A DNA stretch of 64,000 nt from Apodospora peruviana (taxonomy: Eukaryota; Ascomycota; Sordariomycetes; Sordariales; Lasiosphaeriaceae). The notes below the pieces were generated by a model. That model ran no database searches and was not told the origin of the DNA. It saw only the letters and a list, made by a program, of their open reading frames with translations. The stretch lies in assembly GCA_033439685.1 (NCBI GenBank), contig JAUEDM010000001.1:4402001-4466000 (forward strand), written 5' to 3'. Both the position numbers and the translations under genes were made by a program. Shown here piece after piece: positions 36,804-49,700 of the stretch. Every line of letters begins with the position of its first letter. The first letter of the stretch is position 1.

Positions 36804-39800
36804 GGCGAAAGATTTGCGACGGTCAAGCCAGATTCGATGTGGTCGTCGCCGAGGCTATCGCGAGGTGACGATGGGGTTGGTTCGACGGTTCGACCATTTG
36901 AGGGAGACGTCTCGCTCGCCGGGTGTGGGTAATGAGGCACAAGGGAAAAGAGTGGAGAACAGGGAGGATGGAGGGAGGAATGGCGGAGGACTTTGAGATC
37001 AGCGGACTGGTTTTTGGCCGCACCCGGGGGTCGCGTTGTGATTGGCCGCGTCCCAAGTTCCCACCACCCCTTCCCACCCCCAAAGGCCGACTGAGCCCCG
37101 TGTTGGTCTTGGCCTGGCAGTGGCTGTTTTCCCTGCAAATGGGCTGCCACTTTGGCTGCAAGAGGATGCACACCCTCCTGAGCAAAAGCAGCCCTGGCGC
37201 ACGCCAAAAGTCACCAAAGGTCACTCTGCCCCTTATTCCACCACCTTTCCTGGTCTGTCCAAGCCGCTGTGCTCCCAAGCTGGCGACATTGACTACCAAG
37301 TTAGTACCAAGAACGGCCGCTTCCTTTTTGCCCGCCGGCGCAGCTCAGCTTAAGCCTTTTCTGGACGCCCTTCCCACTTTATTCCGGCAGTGTCGGTTGT
37401 CGTTTTTCGATGTGCTGAGCTTACACTGCAGTGAGTCGCGAACGAATTCCATCCCGTCAGATTCAGAAGGGCCAGGCGATAAACATGGAACCTGGGATAA
37501 CGGATGTGTTGCATGCGCGATCGCTCCGTAACTGATGCAGCCCTGGAGATCCACAAGGCCCTTTTCCATCTCAACGGTTGTCAACTCAATTACGGATACT
37601 TTTTGACAGGTTGGATACGCTTGGCTGTGCAAACCCGACGCAAGTGCACTGCGCATAGCCGAGTTCGCTTTGGTCACTTGGGAGGGGCTCCCGCAAATCA
37701 GCTCAAGGCGTGTATGTGGTGCTAGCATTTCTGCTATTGGAACCATGGAGAAGGTAACCCGGAAGCGAGGGGAAGTGTTACGTACGCGCTTTCCCAACCC
37801 GTCCTGACTGGTAGACTCTTGCTGGCAGTAAGTTCCATCGCCAATGTTCGGGTGATATTTAAGTGACATTCGGGTCTTTGAGACGCTGAACTATGTAGCT
37901 GCCAGAAAAGTTTAATCACTGATAAACAGGCACGCGAAACTCAATTCAAGGTTGTTAATTGACGTGCCAAAAGAACTCGACTAGCACTCCGTAGCACTAG
38001 CCCAGTCCAAAAGTGGAGATGACAGCACGGGACCTCTCCACTCAACCATCGGGTGGATGGTGGATACTTGTTGACCTGTGCGGGGAGAGGAACTGAACTG
38101 AGAACTGAAGGTGGAAGTCTGAAGTGGAGGACGGGAAACTCTGAGGTTTCTTGCAGCGAGTGGACTCTTCCCTGCACTCCGTATACTGTCCCTAACTTCG
38201 CAGTACGGATCATGAACTTTGAACCATGTTCAGCTTTTTCGTTTCTGCAATACCTGAGGTGGATACCTCGAACTACAGCACGCCAGTGCCGTTACCAACC
38301 CATTGTCATATCATGAAGTCGGTGTCTTTTGGGGCCTTTCACTGCGGCCAAACATTTCGCTACTGTGGTTGCGATCCGGACTGGCTGGCCGCCCCGGCGC
38401 GAGACTGCATGAATTGACGCCACTATTCATTGCGCCACCGCCGTCAACGCCGCTGCCTCTTGCTTGATATTTCGCCTGTGTTCGCTTCTTTCGTTTCCCG
38501 GACTCGGACGGGACTGGGAAATCTGGCTAACGTTTTCCTACATAGTCAGGCCTTGGTATTGGTTTCAACGGGCGTGTTGATTGCGTCTTTATTTTTAACA
38601 TTGCTTAAGCCCAGTCATCTTGCACGGGGGCTGCTGCAAGATACGGTGATCTTTTGCTCCTTGAGACATCAACAAGCCCAATCATCCAAACGGCCGTGAA
38701 ACGTCTTTTTTTTTTTACTTCCATACAAGGATGATGCCGAAAGAGAGAATGGGTGAGACTCGCTGACTCAGTCGTTCAGCCGCAGCCCTATTCCATGATG
38801 GTGGTCCAGAGTCCAGACCTTCTCGATCTGTCGTCAGTAAAACCTAATAATTGGACGGGACACAGACAATTAAGGTTGGGTCATTATATTCTCAACTCGA
38901 TCCATGCCTATACTGAAGGACCTCATTTCTGGCCTCACGAACGACAGCCAGCTGGACTCGGCAGACTCTCAGCTGCTGCCGCCGCAAAAGCTTCCAGCCG
39001 TCTTGGTGGGCCAGGTGAACAGCAGCCCGTCAACACTTCAAGGAGAATGGCAGGCAAACACGGGGAACCAGGAAACCGAGGAGAGAGACCACTGCTGTTC
39101 CCAGCGAAAAAAGGAGGGGATGGTGGCCCGGCCGTCCCAAAACCGGATCCAATCACCATCCCTCGCGCGATGCATTGCATATCGGTAAATTAACCCATAT
39201 CCCCCTGGCTTCCCGCAAAAGAGACCAGGAGTGAGAATGACCCGGCAGACATTCAATTGCGATCCCGCCTTCGCCCGGGAATACTCAAGAACCAATCCGC
39301 GGACCTGGGACGAGCCAACGACCGGGGCTCAAAGAGGGGATGAAGGCATCAGGAACAACGCCATAAAGTCCATTTTACAGAGAGCCGAGATGCTGATGAA
39401 TGCCCTGGAGTCCCCGCCCCTCTGCCGTATTCCTACAGGAATAATCCCGGACAGCTACCGTCTTCCAGGTAGGCGCCTTTAATACGCCCGTACCGTGCTG
39501 TTCAAAGCTGTCGTCCAGTGCCGTTCCGCCTACGCCGCGAGGAAGCATGCGGCCCGTCCTGGATGTTGGCTCATATCCCGCTGCTACTGCTACCTATTTG
39601 CCGTACGGTGACCGAGAGTAAGGCTCTCACCAGATATATATGTGAACATCTGTCCAATTCCTTCTCAACAGACAGTTTGGTACAGAACATCTGGTCTTCT
39701 GCTGGGGCGCATCGCAAGGCGCACATTGGTATTCCTTACCCAGAACTCAGAGGTGAGAAGGGTTCGTGCGTGCGTGCCCCTGATGAGCGGTCGAGTCTTG

Positions 39801-41348
39801 CTAAACATGGAAGCAAAATCACCACCACTACCGCGGCGACAGCTGCAATGTCGATGACAGTGCATCGCATCAGCCCGTGTCACACATCCCTCATCAAGTC
39901 AGATCATGTCATTGTCCAACCTGGCTGCAGTGCGTGCGTGCGTACAGTTCAGGCAGGCTGCATTGCCTTTCGTGGCTACCGTCATTCCATCCAGACTCCC
40001 CCTTAATGCTACAGTCGCAGTTACATACCGAACGTCTGAGGGCAGAATTCTCGGCCTTATTACTCGTTGGCATTACACTACTAAAACTACTACGAAGTAG
40101 CTGGGTTAATAGTACTACGTAGCTGTAAATAAATGCCTCTTGTTAACACACCATAAGTTATCTACAGTATACGGTTGGTTGGTGGTCAGCATTTATAAAC
40201 AAAGCCAGTAATATACGATAGTAATCCGCATTGCCGCTACCGGGCTACGAGATGAGTACCGGCACGTGTGCGGCCCCAGAAAGACCAGACCAGGCCCGAC
40301 CAGACGAACGGGAGTCCAGAACCCGAGTGATAACTATAAAGTCTTACCGAAGACATGGTAAGATTCGCTGACTGAATTGAACTCTCACGCTATGTACAAC
40401 ATCACGCAATAGTTCCGCGTAAATACCTTAATTCCAGACTAGGTGGGCAGACAAACCAAGCAAACAAACCAAAACTCACAATGCTCGTAAAAGGGGTGGG
40501 TTTTTCTTCCCCTCAATTATTGTAGGTTGCGTCTCAGGTATCTTGGAAATACTTCTGAATGTCGGTTGCTGGCTGGCCCAAGCCGACCAAGTAACACGAA
40601 AACCACAGAAGAGGCACGAGACAATGGCGAGACAAACAAGTCACAGAGACAGAATCACTCCAGAAACACAAAGCTCTTATCATCTCTTCACCTGTCAAAG
40701 TTATTGTTGGCCCAAGCCAACCAAGTAACGCAATGACCTCAGGAGAAACAATGGCGAGACAAAACACAAGCCAAGGTCGACACAACTAACTCCGACAAAA
40801 CAGAACGCCATCACCAAACACAATGACGGCAATAGGTTCAAAGCTTAAGACTCTGGGGACGTAGTTTATTTGTTTTAAGGTACTTCCGCGAAGCGGCACC
40901 TAACAGAAGGGCAGGTGTACCAGATACACGCCCGTCAAAGCTGAAGTCTTCCCATTTCACCCGATAATGCCTATAATATACTACTACTGTACTTCGAACG
41001 ATTTACGCTGCGCGGCCGAAAATCGAGAAAACCAGAAACCAAAAAAAAAATAGCTATCGATACAGTGCGCCGGTTTCAATCCCAAAGCAATGTCCAACAT
41101 GCTGGTTTAGCCCCTAGCCGAAAAGGGGCGGCCCCCAAAGAATCCCACAGCCGCCGCCACAACCACCATCATGATACATCCCCCGTCGACCCCTTATCGC
41201 GCAGGATGGGATGCGACGAGCTCGGCTTGGCTCATGGTCGACCCGACGAGCTGCTTACCTCCTTGGCCGCAGTCTCGGCGGAAACTTACAATCAGGACAT
41301 ACACAGTACGATTACTCGTAATTATGCCCTTGTCTCTGCTCTCAGCAC
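36804..41348. other. 4.5-kb gene-free region
   Basis: Lies between the hexose transporter start and the fumarate reductase 3' end. Frames up to about 200 codons exist but are Pro/Arg/Ser-rich chance frames without start or splice logic. A C-rich segment (37060-37085) lies in the transporter promoter. An imperfect direct repeat occurs at 40575-40765. No gene is supported. Confidence 0.55.
40575..40765. repeat. Imperfect direct repeat, about 130-base period
   Basis: GGCCCAAGCC(G/A)ACCAAGTAAC occurs at 40575-40595 and 40709-40729, and ACAATGGCGAGACAAA at 40621-40636 and 40748-40763. The spacings (134 and 127 bases) differ by a small deletion. This looks like an old, decayed tandem duplication in non-coding DNA. 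Confidence 0.8.
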
Positions 41349-43381
41349 TCAGATCTCAAGGGTGACTTTCTGGCCCTTGACGCGGCCAATGACCTGCTGC
41401 GGCGCGTACTTGGGTATCACCTCATCATCATGAAGCATCTCGAACTCTTCGGTGGCGTCGCGCCCCATGAAGTTCATCAACGCCTGCGGGCCGCCGGGGT
41501 GCTCATCAAGCCAGTTGGTCAGATCCATCACGACACCCTTGACCACAACCCAAAGGTCTTCCTTCTTGTTGTGCTTGGCGACCTCCTCCATGCTGAACTC
41601 CTTGTCAGGAATAGTGAACTTCTTGGGGTCCGCAGCCTTGTCAGCCGCCTGGCCGTCAGCCTTCTTGGGGCTCATGCCCGCGGCCGACGTGGTCTGGGAC
41701 GCAGGCGGCTCGAAAGAGCCGCTGGCCCCGCTGCCGGAGCCCCACTCCACCGAGATCTTGCCCGGCTGCGAGGGGTCAATGTGCAGCGCGATCTGGCCGA
41801 GACGGCCGGCACCGACCGAGGTTCCCTTGAGGGCCTCCTGGAAGAGATAGTTGCTGGCAGAGTCACCAGCGACACGGCCGTAGACGACGCAACCCAGCAG
41901 CGACGAGCCACCGAGACGGTTGGCGCCGTGGACACCACCAGCAAGCTCGCCGCAGGCGTAGAGACCCTCGAAAGGCTTCTGGTCCTTGTTGAGGACCTGG
42001 GCACGGTCGTTGATTTCGATACCGCCCATGGTGAAATGCAAAACGGGCTCCATCACGGCGACGTGGAAGTCGTCGTGGATATCCACAGGCAAGTTGTGGA
42101 AGAACTTCTTGCCCCATGGGTCCTTCTGCTTGCCCTCGGCGATGGCATTGTAGGCGGTGAAGGTCTTTTGCAGGTGCTCGGGCGTGCAGCCAATCTCCTT
42201 GGCGAGCTCCTTGCCGGTCATCTTCTTCATGAGACCACGGCCAGAGTAATGGCGGGTGTGGAAATCAAGGGTGTTGGAGGCCTTGGAGTTGAGAATAAGG
42301 CGAATGGGAAACTTGCCCTTGTCCTTCTCCTTCCACATCATGCCTGAGACGTAGTCACGGTGACCCAGCTCGTCACAAAACCGGTCACCATCGGCATTAA
42401 GGAGGAGACCACCCTCACCACGAAGTGCCTCAGCAGCGAGGAACTTCCACTTGGAGCCGGGGTCCTTGGGGTCTACCAGACCGGTAGGGTGGACTTGAAC
42501 CTTGTCCATATCAATGCCGTTGCCGCCAATGGCCATGACCATCTTCTGGCCATCACCGGTAGCGTGAGAACCGTTGGTGGTGGCAAGGCCAAAGGTATCG
42601 GGCCTGTGCTGCTTGAGCAGCGACGTCGGACCGAAGTCGGCAGCGTAACCGCCGGTAGCGAGAACAACGGGGCCATCGAGCTTGAAGTTCTCTCCATCGT
42701 GCTCGTAGTTGACGCCAGTGACCTTGTTTCCTTCCTTGTTCAGGCCGGTCACACGAGCCTTCTTAATAATCTGGACTCTCTCGGGCTCGCTCTCGGCAAG
42801 CTCCTCAAGTCTCTGCATCAGGGCGTATGTGATAGCCATGCCTGGGAACTTGGCGTCGTGACCGCGGTGAGTACGGGGCTGGGAGTGACCGCTGCACATT
42901 CAATGTCAGAACAAGGATATACCGACGACCAGAGTGTTCCAGGTAACTTACCCTAACCGGGAAACAAGGGTGAGATCGAGGTTGAAGACATCCTGTAGCC
43001 ACTCAACGGCGGCAGCAGACTTGTAGGTAAGGACCTTGATAAGGTCGGGTCTCGCCTTGTCACGGGCGGACTTGAGGGTATCATCGTAAAACTGCTTGAC
43101 GCTGTCCTGGATCTTGTGGTCGACCTGTGTTCTTGTGAGGGCTCCGTTGATTCCGGAGGTGGCCTTGGTCGAGTTACCACCGAAAAAGCCCTGCTTGTCG
43201 AGAACAATGACGTTGCCTCCGGCGAGGTAGATGGTGTGGGCGGCGCTTAAGCCGGACACTAAACAAAGTCAAAAGGTCAGCAACGTGACATGTGATGACG
43301 ACACTTGACTTTCCGCGGGGTCGGAAACCAAGGGGAGGACCACTCACAGCCACCGCCAACAACAATAACTCTGGGTGCCAT
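41349..43381 (-). CDS. OSM1: Soluble fumarate reductase with C-terminal cytochrome b5 domain
   Basis: Three exons, 43381-43348, 43258-42952 and 42891-41349, 627 residues. The first 20 residues are already the FAD dinucleotide fold (RVIVVGGGLSGLSAAHTIYL), so no targeting peptide is present and the enzyme is probably cytosolic. FNGGNST-type, GHDAKFPGMAITYALM, VLATGGYAADF and HFTMGGIEIN match the flavoprotein fumarate reductase/Osm1 family. After a Ser/Ala/Lys linker (about residues 505-540) a cytochrome b5 domain follows, with heme-binding WLDEHPGG and a second His in MLHDDEV. Such enzymes reduce fumarate to succinate and reoxidise reduced flavins when oxygen is short. The b5 fusion is seen in filamentous fungi but not in yeast Osm1. 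Introns are 89 and 60 bases. Confidence 0.94.
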
Positions 43382-45006
43382 TGCGATTGATATTTTAGTA
43401 ATGTGCAAGGAGGTGTATGTGTTCGAAGATTGAAGAAGGAGTGAAATCGCAAGTCGGAAGAAGAGAGAAAGAAGCTGCGACTGCAAGGAATGCGGTAGTT
43501 ATCTGGGGACAATGGGCTGTTCCTCTCGGCCAAGCTAGCAACGGCCCATCTGGTGTTGGAATTGCTGACACGCTGATTCGTGAGCCGAGGTCAAGCGGAG
43601 ACAGGGGTTTGGAGGCAAGCTCAGAACGGATCCGGAAACAGCTCGGGGTCACCAAAACGTACCAACGTGTTTTGTTCGCCTGGATAAGGTAGTTTCAAAA
43701 CTCGCAAGGCCGATAATAATTGTCAAAAGAAAAGGTTTGATATGATGAGAGGTCAAAACAAAGTCGAGTTTAGAGAACTTATGGCCTCTTTTTGAAGTGC
43801 TTTGGCTTTGTAAGTCGCACCGTTCTTGGCCGAGGACAAAGTGGGCTGCGTCGGCGGTCGGCAAATGTACCGAGGCTTGCCACAATAGAAGGAGGAGAAG
43901 GTATCCTCCACGTTTTATTTGCACTTTACTCTGATCAATTGTGGGGTTTGAAATGACACGCTCATAATTTCCATCGCGTCTCCAGAGTCCTCATCGGCGT
44001 CAGGAGACCTGGCGACCTGGAGATTTGGGTATCCCTGGCAAGTGTAGCCATGTTTCCTTGACCTTTCCCCATATTCCAGGCTTCCCCACACGGGCAGTCA
44101 CGAGCCGCTGTGCCCGCTGGTCCCAGGGCTCCCCCACGACACCCCAAACCGTTCCGGCGTTCCACGTGGGCATTTGCATGTGAAAAGGTTCTTAGGTTCC
44201 AAGCGGCCCGCTCAAACTCCAACTTCGCCTTCCCCTAGGGTCCGGCATCGAAACAATCTCAGCTTCTTGCTACTCCGCAGTTCAACCTGTGTTAACTCTT
44301 CAAGGTTTGTCTCCCTGGCAATATGCATGGTCTGGCTTTTTGGATCAAACAGAGCGACTCCGTCTGCGAAACCGCGCCACGTCCGGCAGGTCAGAGTCGC
44401 CAGACAAGTCAGATGCCTGCTGTGAAGATTGCAAACCCGGGCTTCGCAGCTGAGAATCGCGTTCTCCAGGCATGTGATCAGCTTCAACGATACAGTACCT
44501 ACTTGGTACCGTATATTCTATTCTTCCCTTTCTCCACGTCCTCGCCTCGAGTTAAGGTTTGTCTAGGCGCTAGCTGCCCAGGAACGTTCTATAATAACAG
44601 CTGCCATGCTTCCCGAGCTGAGGGGCAGATAAATACCTAAAATTTGCCCTCCTCCCGCTTGGTCTTGGATCCATATAGAGCATAATCGGATTACCAGTTG
44701 TGTCTCTCAACATTGATTTGATACATTCTGGATATCTCGTCTACCTGCTCTTGGTGCTTTCCTTTGGTTTCTGGCGTGCTGTCGGGGTTCTGAACAGCGA
44801 CAAGACTTTGAAGGTGTCTGAGCCTATCAGGTGCCGTATCAGATGACCGCGTACGTCACCTTACCTTACCCGTTTGCGATGCGCCGCCCGCACTGCAGCG
44901 TTTCAAAGCGGTCACCCGCCGCGACATCCTCATCTTTAAACTTTCTGAAATTAAGCATCTTCGTGATTTCCTGCGTCATCGAAGCTAGAGGGCCAGACCT
45001 TGGAAA
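43382..45006. other. Divergent intergenic region, fumarate reductase / fasciclin gene
   Basis: 1.6 kb between divergent starts; both promoters must lie here. No gene or clear site was recognised. Confidence 0.6.
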
Positions 45007-45895
45007 ATGAAACTTGTCTTTCTCCCGGCGCTTGCGCTTAGTGCTATCGTCTCATCGCAACTCGTCGTGCCACTCCGAGGTCCTCCAAGACCACTCAAAG
45101 TCCCATCGCTCCGACCGTTCAATCGTGACCAAGCGCCACTCATGGACCCTGCTGGGCCTGGCCCGGCGATGCCGCCTTCCGACCCGTCTGTGCCGGCCAA
45201 TCCGCCTTCGGACGCAGGTGGTGAGGTGATTCTTTCAGATGTCATGGGCCGCGACAGGAGTATCAACCTCTATGCTGGGTACGAATGAAGTGCATATCTT
45301 TTGCGGTCAAAATCAGTGTGCTGATCTGGCCCCCAATACAGCTTCGTTAGAGATATCGAGTCGGCGGAACGACGGCTAGATGATTCAACCCAGAACACGA
45401 CTGTCTTGGCACCGCTGAACTCTGCCATTGAGAAACTGCCCCGGAAACCATGGGAAGACCCCAGAGACTACGGTGCGCTTGGCCCAGATGCCTATGAAGG
45501 GGACGACGGGCCCGAACGGGCGCAGCGCAATCTGCGCAAATTTGTCGAGGCACACATGATTCCACTCAGCCCATGGCCGGCTGGCATGAAGGTGAAGCCG
45601 ATTGGGGATGATCAAGATGTCTGGTGGGAGGAAAAGGCTGGGATCAAGGTGGTGAGCGATTTCAACGTTATACCTAGACCCCCTTCGCACAAGCCATACC
45701 ATGCATGCTTACAGCCGCTTAGGTACAGCCAGGTAATATCGAGGTTGTGAGTGTTGCTAGCACTGTTGCCAATGGTCAGGTGGTATGTTTTTTCCCGTGA
45801 AGCCCCAGCTACCTATACACGACAATGCATGTTATTGTTTCTGACTGGCAAATACCCAACAGTGGATCTTGAAAGGCGTCCGCAACTACGCCTGA
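45007..45895 (+). CDS. Small secreted fasciclin (FAS1) domain protein
   Basis: Four exons, 45007-45278, 45342-45651, 45723-45782 and 45863-45895, 224 residues. The last exon codes for only ten residues plus the stop. A signal peptide (MKLVFLPALALSAIVSS) is followed by a Pro-rich stretch (residues 18-72) and a single FAS1 domain. Its motifs are LSDVMGRDRSINLYAGF, the core TTVLAPLNSAIEKL, then FVEAHMIPLS, and the end strand VVSVASTVANGQVWILKGV. FAS1 domains mediate adhesion at cell surfaces or act in endomembrane/vacuolar compartments. Neither a GPI signal nor a C-terminal membrane helix is visible, so it should be soluble in the secretory route, possibly vacuolar. All three introns are phase-consistent (GTACGA/CAG, GTGAGC/TAG, GTATGT/CAG). 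Confidence 0.85.
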
Positions 45896-46248
45896 ATGTT
45901 GGCTAAGCCCAACCAAGACAACATTTAACCATTTTATGATGTTTTTAATTAATGAAGCGCGATGACTGAAGATGACATGGATTTTCTGGCAATAGGGGTT
46001 TGGGTGACGGACGATATTATCAACGGTTAGGGAAGGGTATCATCCCGAGGGGTAATTTGGATGGTATAGGTTCTCGTCGAAGAATAAAAGACCATTTTCT
46101 ATAAAACCCCAGTGTAAAAGAACAAGAAATACAGAAATAGGCTATAAAATGTCATGTCGGTCGTATAAAGGATACCGCGACCAAGAAGCCAGCCTCAGTT
46201 CGTGATACCTGCTTACCAGTCACTCGCAGCCCACTGCAGCTGGGTCCT

Positions 46249-46269
46249 GTCACGTGGTTCCGTCACGTG
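46249..46269. promoter_or_regulatory. Tandem GTCACGTG boxes upstream of SIN3
   Basis: GTCACGTG occurs at 46249-46256 and again at 46262-46269, offset by 13 bases. It matches the RTCACRTG site of Cbf1-type bHLH proteins. It lies about 465 bases before the SIN3 start and about 350 bases after the fasciclin gene stop. Confidence 0.5.
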
Positions 46270-46733
46270 TATTGGTCTGTGGCGCATCTGGCTGGAAGCC
46301 CGGCAAGTGGCCTGGCTGCAACTGACGTGCCTGTGGGTCTAAAGGCCGATATTTTGCCGACTTATCGCTATCGGGCAGGGGAAACTGATGGGAAAGAGAT
46401 CTGCGGCTTGTTTCCGTGTCCTGCATCATGCCCAGAAATTGCGTTTGCTTTGCGATATACCTTCTTTTGGACCGCGCTTGCACCACATACCGTTGAAGAG
46501 TCTCGGCCAGACCCCATCGAGGCATCTCGAACGCAAGACCATTCTTTTTGGATGGTCGATGACCGTGACAAGTCGCATGACATTCTGCCGCAGCCGTAAG
46601 CATCTCCCACAGCTCCCCCCCCTTCAGCTCCCTGTCCCACCCAAGACCTCAACCTCTACGGCGACATCACATCTCGACCACACGTCAGCGCGCGCCACAT
46701 CCTGCTTCATCTGCATCGCCGACTAGCTCCAGC

Positions 46734-49700
46734 ATGGTACTGACGCGAGATAGAGGCGCAACACAGCCCATTGCAATGAACACACAACCGCTACACGGCG
46801 GCAACGGCTTCGACCGTGACCGCGACATGGAGGAACAACGGCACCGCGCTCTCCAGCAAGACGAAGCTCGACGGGAGCGCGAACAACGCGACCGAGACCG
46901 TGAACGCGACCGAGATCGAGATCGTGACGAAGCCGAGCGACAGCATCGCGAGCCTTATCAACCGACCGCTGCGCACCACAGCACTGCTGGGTCCATCCCC
47001 ATCCATCAGCCCGTCGCATCCAGAGTTGCAAATACCATCCACAGCCCCGGTGGCCTGCTTGCAAACCATGGCGGTTCCGCCCCATCGATACCTATTGGTG
47101 CGTCGTCTGGCCCTGCTCCCGGTTTTGGCGGGCCGCTGCATGCCGACTCGAACCGGCCTCCACAACACGGTGGTCCAGGGGCTTCATCCGCACCCCAACA
47201 CCAAATGTTCGCGCCCATGCCTCATGGGCCTGGAGGACCAAACGGCTCTATCGGTGGCTCCGGCGGCCCGGCAGTTATCTTTGGGGGCCCTCTCCAGCAG
47301 GAGAACGGGCGGGGAATACCACAAGAGGGCGGACGCGGGATGCAGCAGATCCCCTTCGCTACTGGCATGGGTGCTGGACACCCGATGCCACCGGGTCCCG
47401 GTGGCATGCCGCAAGTTCAGCAGCCGATCTTGAACGTAAGTCACTCATGGACGGCGCAAGGGCTGGCGCGTGGGGCTTCTCAACCTAACATTGGTGCACC
47501 TCAGGACGCGCTCAGCTATCTCGACCAAGTCAAAGTGCAGTTCCACGAACAGCCAGACGTGTATAACAAGTTTCTGGACATAATGAAGGATTTCAAAAGC
47601 CAGACGTAAGTGACATTGCTAGAACAATCTTAACATTGACCAGCCGGCGGCTGACTCATCGCAGCATCAATACGCCCGGCGTCATCAGCAGAGTCTCAGA
47701 CCTCTTTGCTGGTCATCCGAACCTGATCCAGGGGTTTAATACATTCCTGCCGCCTGGATACCGCATCGAGTGTGGGCTAGAGAATAACCCAAACAGCATT
47801 CGAGTCACGACGCCGTCGGGATCGACGATTCAAACAATCGGCGCTCCTCGACCTCCCCCGGCAGATACCGCACAGCCAGCTCCAGCACCTGGCCAGGCCT
47901 ATCTCAACGCACGACCACCAAACTGGCAGCCGCCTGCGCAGCACAGTGTAGAGAGCCCGGAGGCAGCCTTCAGTATGCCGGCGCAGAACGGCCCGCCAGT
48001 ATTTCCAGCGTCGAGCCAGGCTTCCTTCGAGAGCACCAGTCCAGCCCAGCAGCGCGCTGTCCCCGCAACTCAAAATGGACAAGCTGCGAACCATGCCCCT
48101 GCACCCAGAAATGTGCACACGCCCACGCCTACTGCAGGTCCGCCAAATTCAAACGGCGGGATACACCAAGCGATCATGGAGAAGCGAGGACCAGTGGAAT
48201 TCAACCACGCGATTAGCTATGTCAATAAGATAAAGGTAGGGATCCCTCTAATTTGGACGGAATGAACTTTTTCGGAAAACTTCCAGGCTCAGGGATGGGG
48301 CTGGATGAAACTGGTGGAGAATGGAGCCTTTTGATCTTTCGCCAGGACGTTTACTAACGTGCGCGCTGCGCAGAATCGTTTCCAGGACAAACCCGAAATC
48401 TACAAACAATTCCTCGAAATCCTCCAGACATACCAGCGAGAACAAAAACCGATCCAAGACGTGTATTCACAGGTCACCACTTTATTCCACACTGCCCCCG
48501 ATCTGCTTGAGGATTTCAAGCAATTTCTGCCCGAGTCTGCCGCGCAAACCCGACCTGGCGGGCAGCGACCTGATGAAGGCGCGCCGATGTCCGTCACAAC
48601 CCCGACTCCCCAGCAGGGTCATCCTGTTCGTGACGGTCCTAAAATGCCCCCGGTCGGCAACTTCGCGCCGCCTGCCAGCGCCACTAAGGAAGCCAAGAAG
48701 CGTCCGCGAACCGACAAGGCCGGGACAGGCGCAGGTGTTGGTGTAATTACGCCTTCGACATCCGAACAAGCACCCACCTCTGCTTTACGAGGTTCTCTTC
48801 CGTCTGCTGCAGGAGGAAACAAGCGAGCAAAGTTGACGCACAAACCTGGTAACATGGACGGCACCTTTGTACAAGCTACTTTGACACCCGTTGCCCCAGA
48901 ACCTCTTGGCCCTGGGTCCTTGTCAATGTCAAGCCAAGATGATTTTGCTTTCTTCGACCGGGTGAAGAAGCACATCGGTAACCGGACGGCAATGACGGAA
49001 TTTCTCAAGCTGATCAACTTGTTCAACCTAGAGTTGATCACGAAGGATACTCTAATCTACAAGGCTAACCAGTTCTTTGGCGGCAACCCCGAGCTGCTCG
49101 GTATTCTGCGGGGTATGTTTCAGCATGAGGGAGAGGAAGAGGTCATTGAGAATCGTCCGGAGCCACCCACGGGAAGAGTTTCTTTGAGCAACTGCCGTGG
49201 CCTTGGACCTAGTTATCGCCTACTGCCGAAGAGGGTGAGTTGCTATTATTGTTTTTTCTCCATACTTTGAACTTTGGACTTATCACCGATGTAGGAGCGC
49301 CTCAAGCCTTGCAGCGGCCGTGACGAACTTTGCCAATCGGTGCTCAACGACGAATGGGCGTCTCATCCAACATGGGCATCCGAGGACTCCGGATTTGTTG
49401 CTCACCGTAAAAACGGGTACGAGGAGGGTCTCCACCGTATCGAGGAAGAACGTCACGATTATGACTTCTATATCGAGGCGAACCAGAAGTGCATTCAGCT
49501 TTTAGAACCGATCGCGCAACAGATGTTGACGCTGTCTCCCGCCGACCGCGCAACATTCAAGATGCCGGCTGGGCTTGGTGGTCAGAGCACTTCGATCTAT
49601 AAGAGAGTTCTGAAGAAGATCTATGGCCCGGAAAAAGGCTGTGAGGTCACCAACGAAATGTTCAAGAACCCTTTCTCGGTTGTCCCAATAGTCATGGCTC

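Noticed and set aside
36923..37531. 202-codon frame on the + strand in the transporter promoter
   Set aside because: It begins with GTG, is Pro/Arg/Ser-rich, has no recognisable domain and lies in a GC-rich promoter where chance frames are long.
41430..42347. 305-codon frame antisense to fumarate reductase
   Set aside because: It is the complement of strongly coding GC-rich sequence; Leu/Val/Gly/His-rich shadow frames of this kind are expected.
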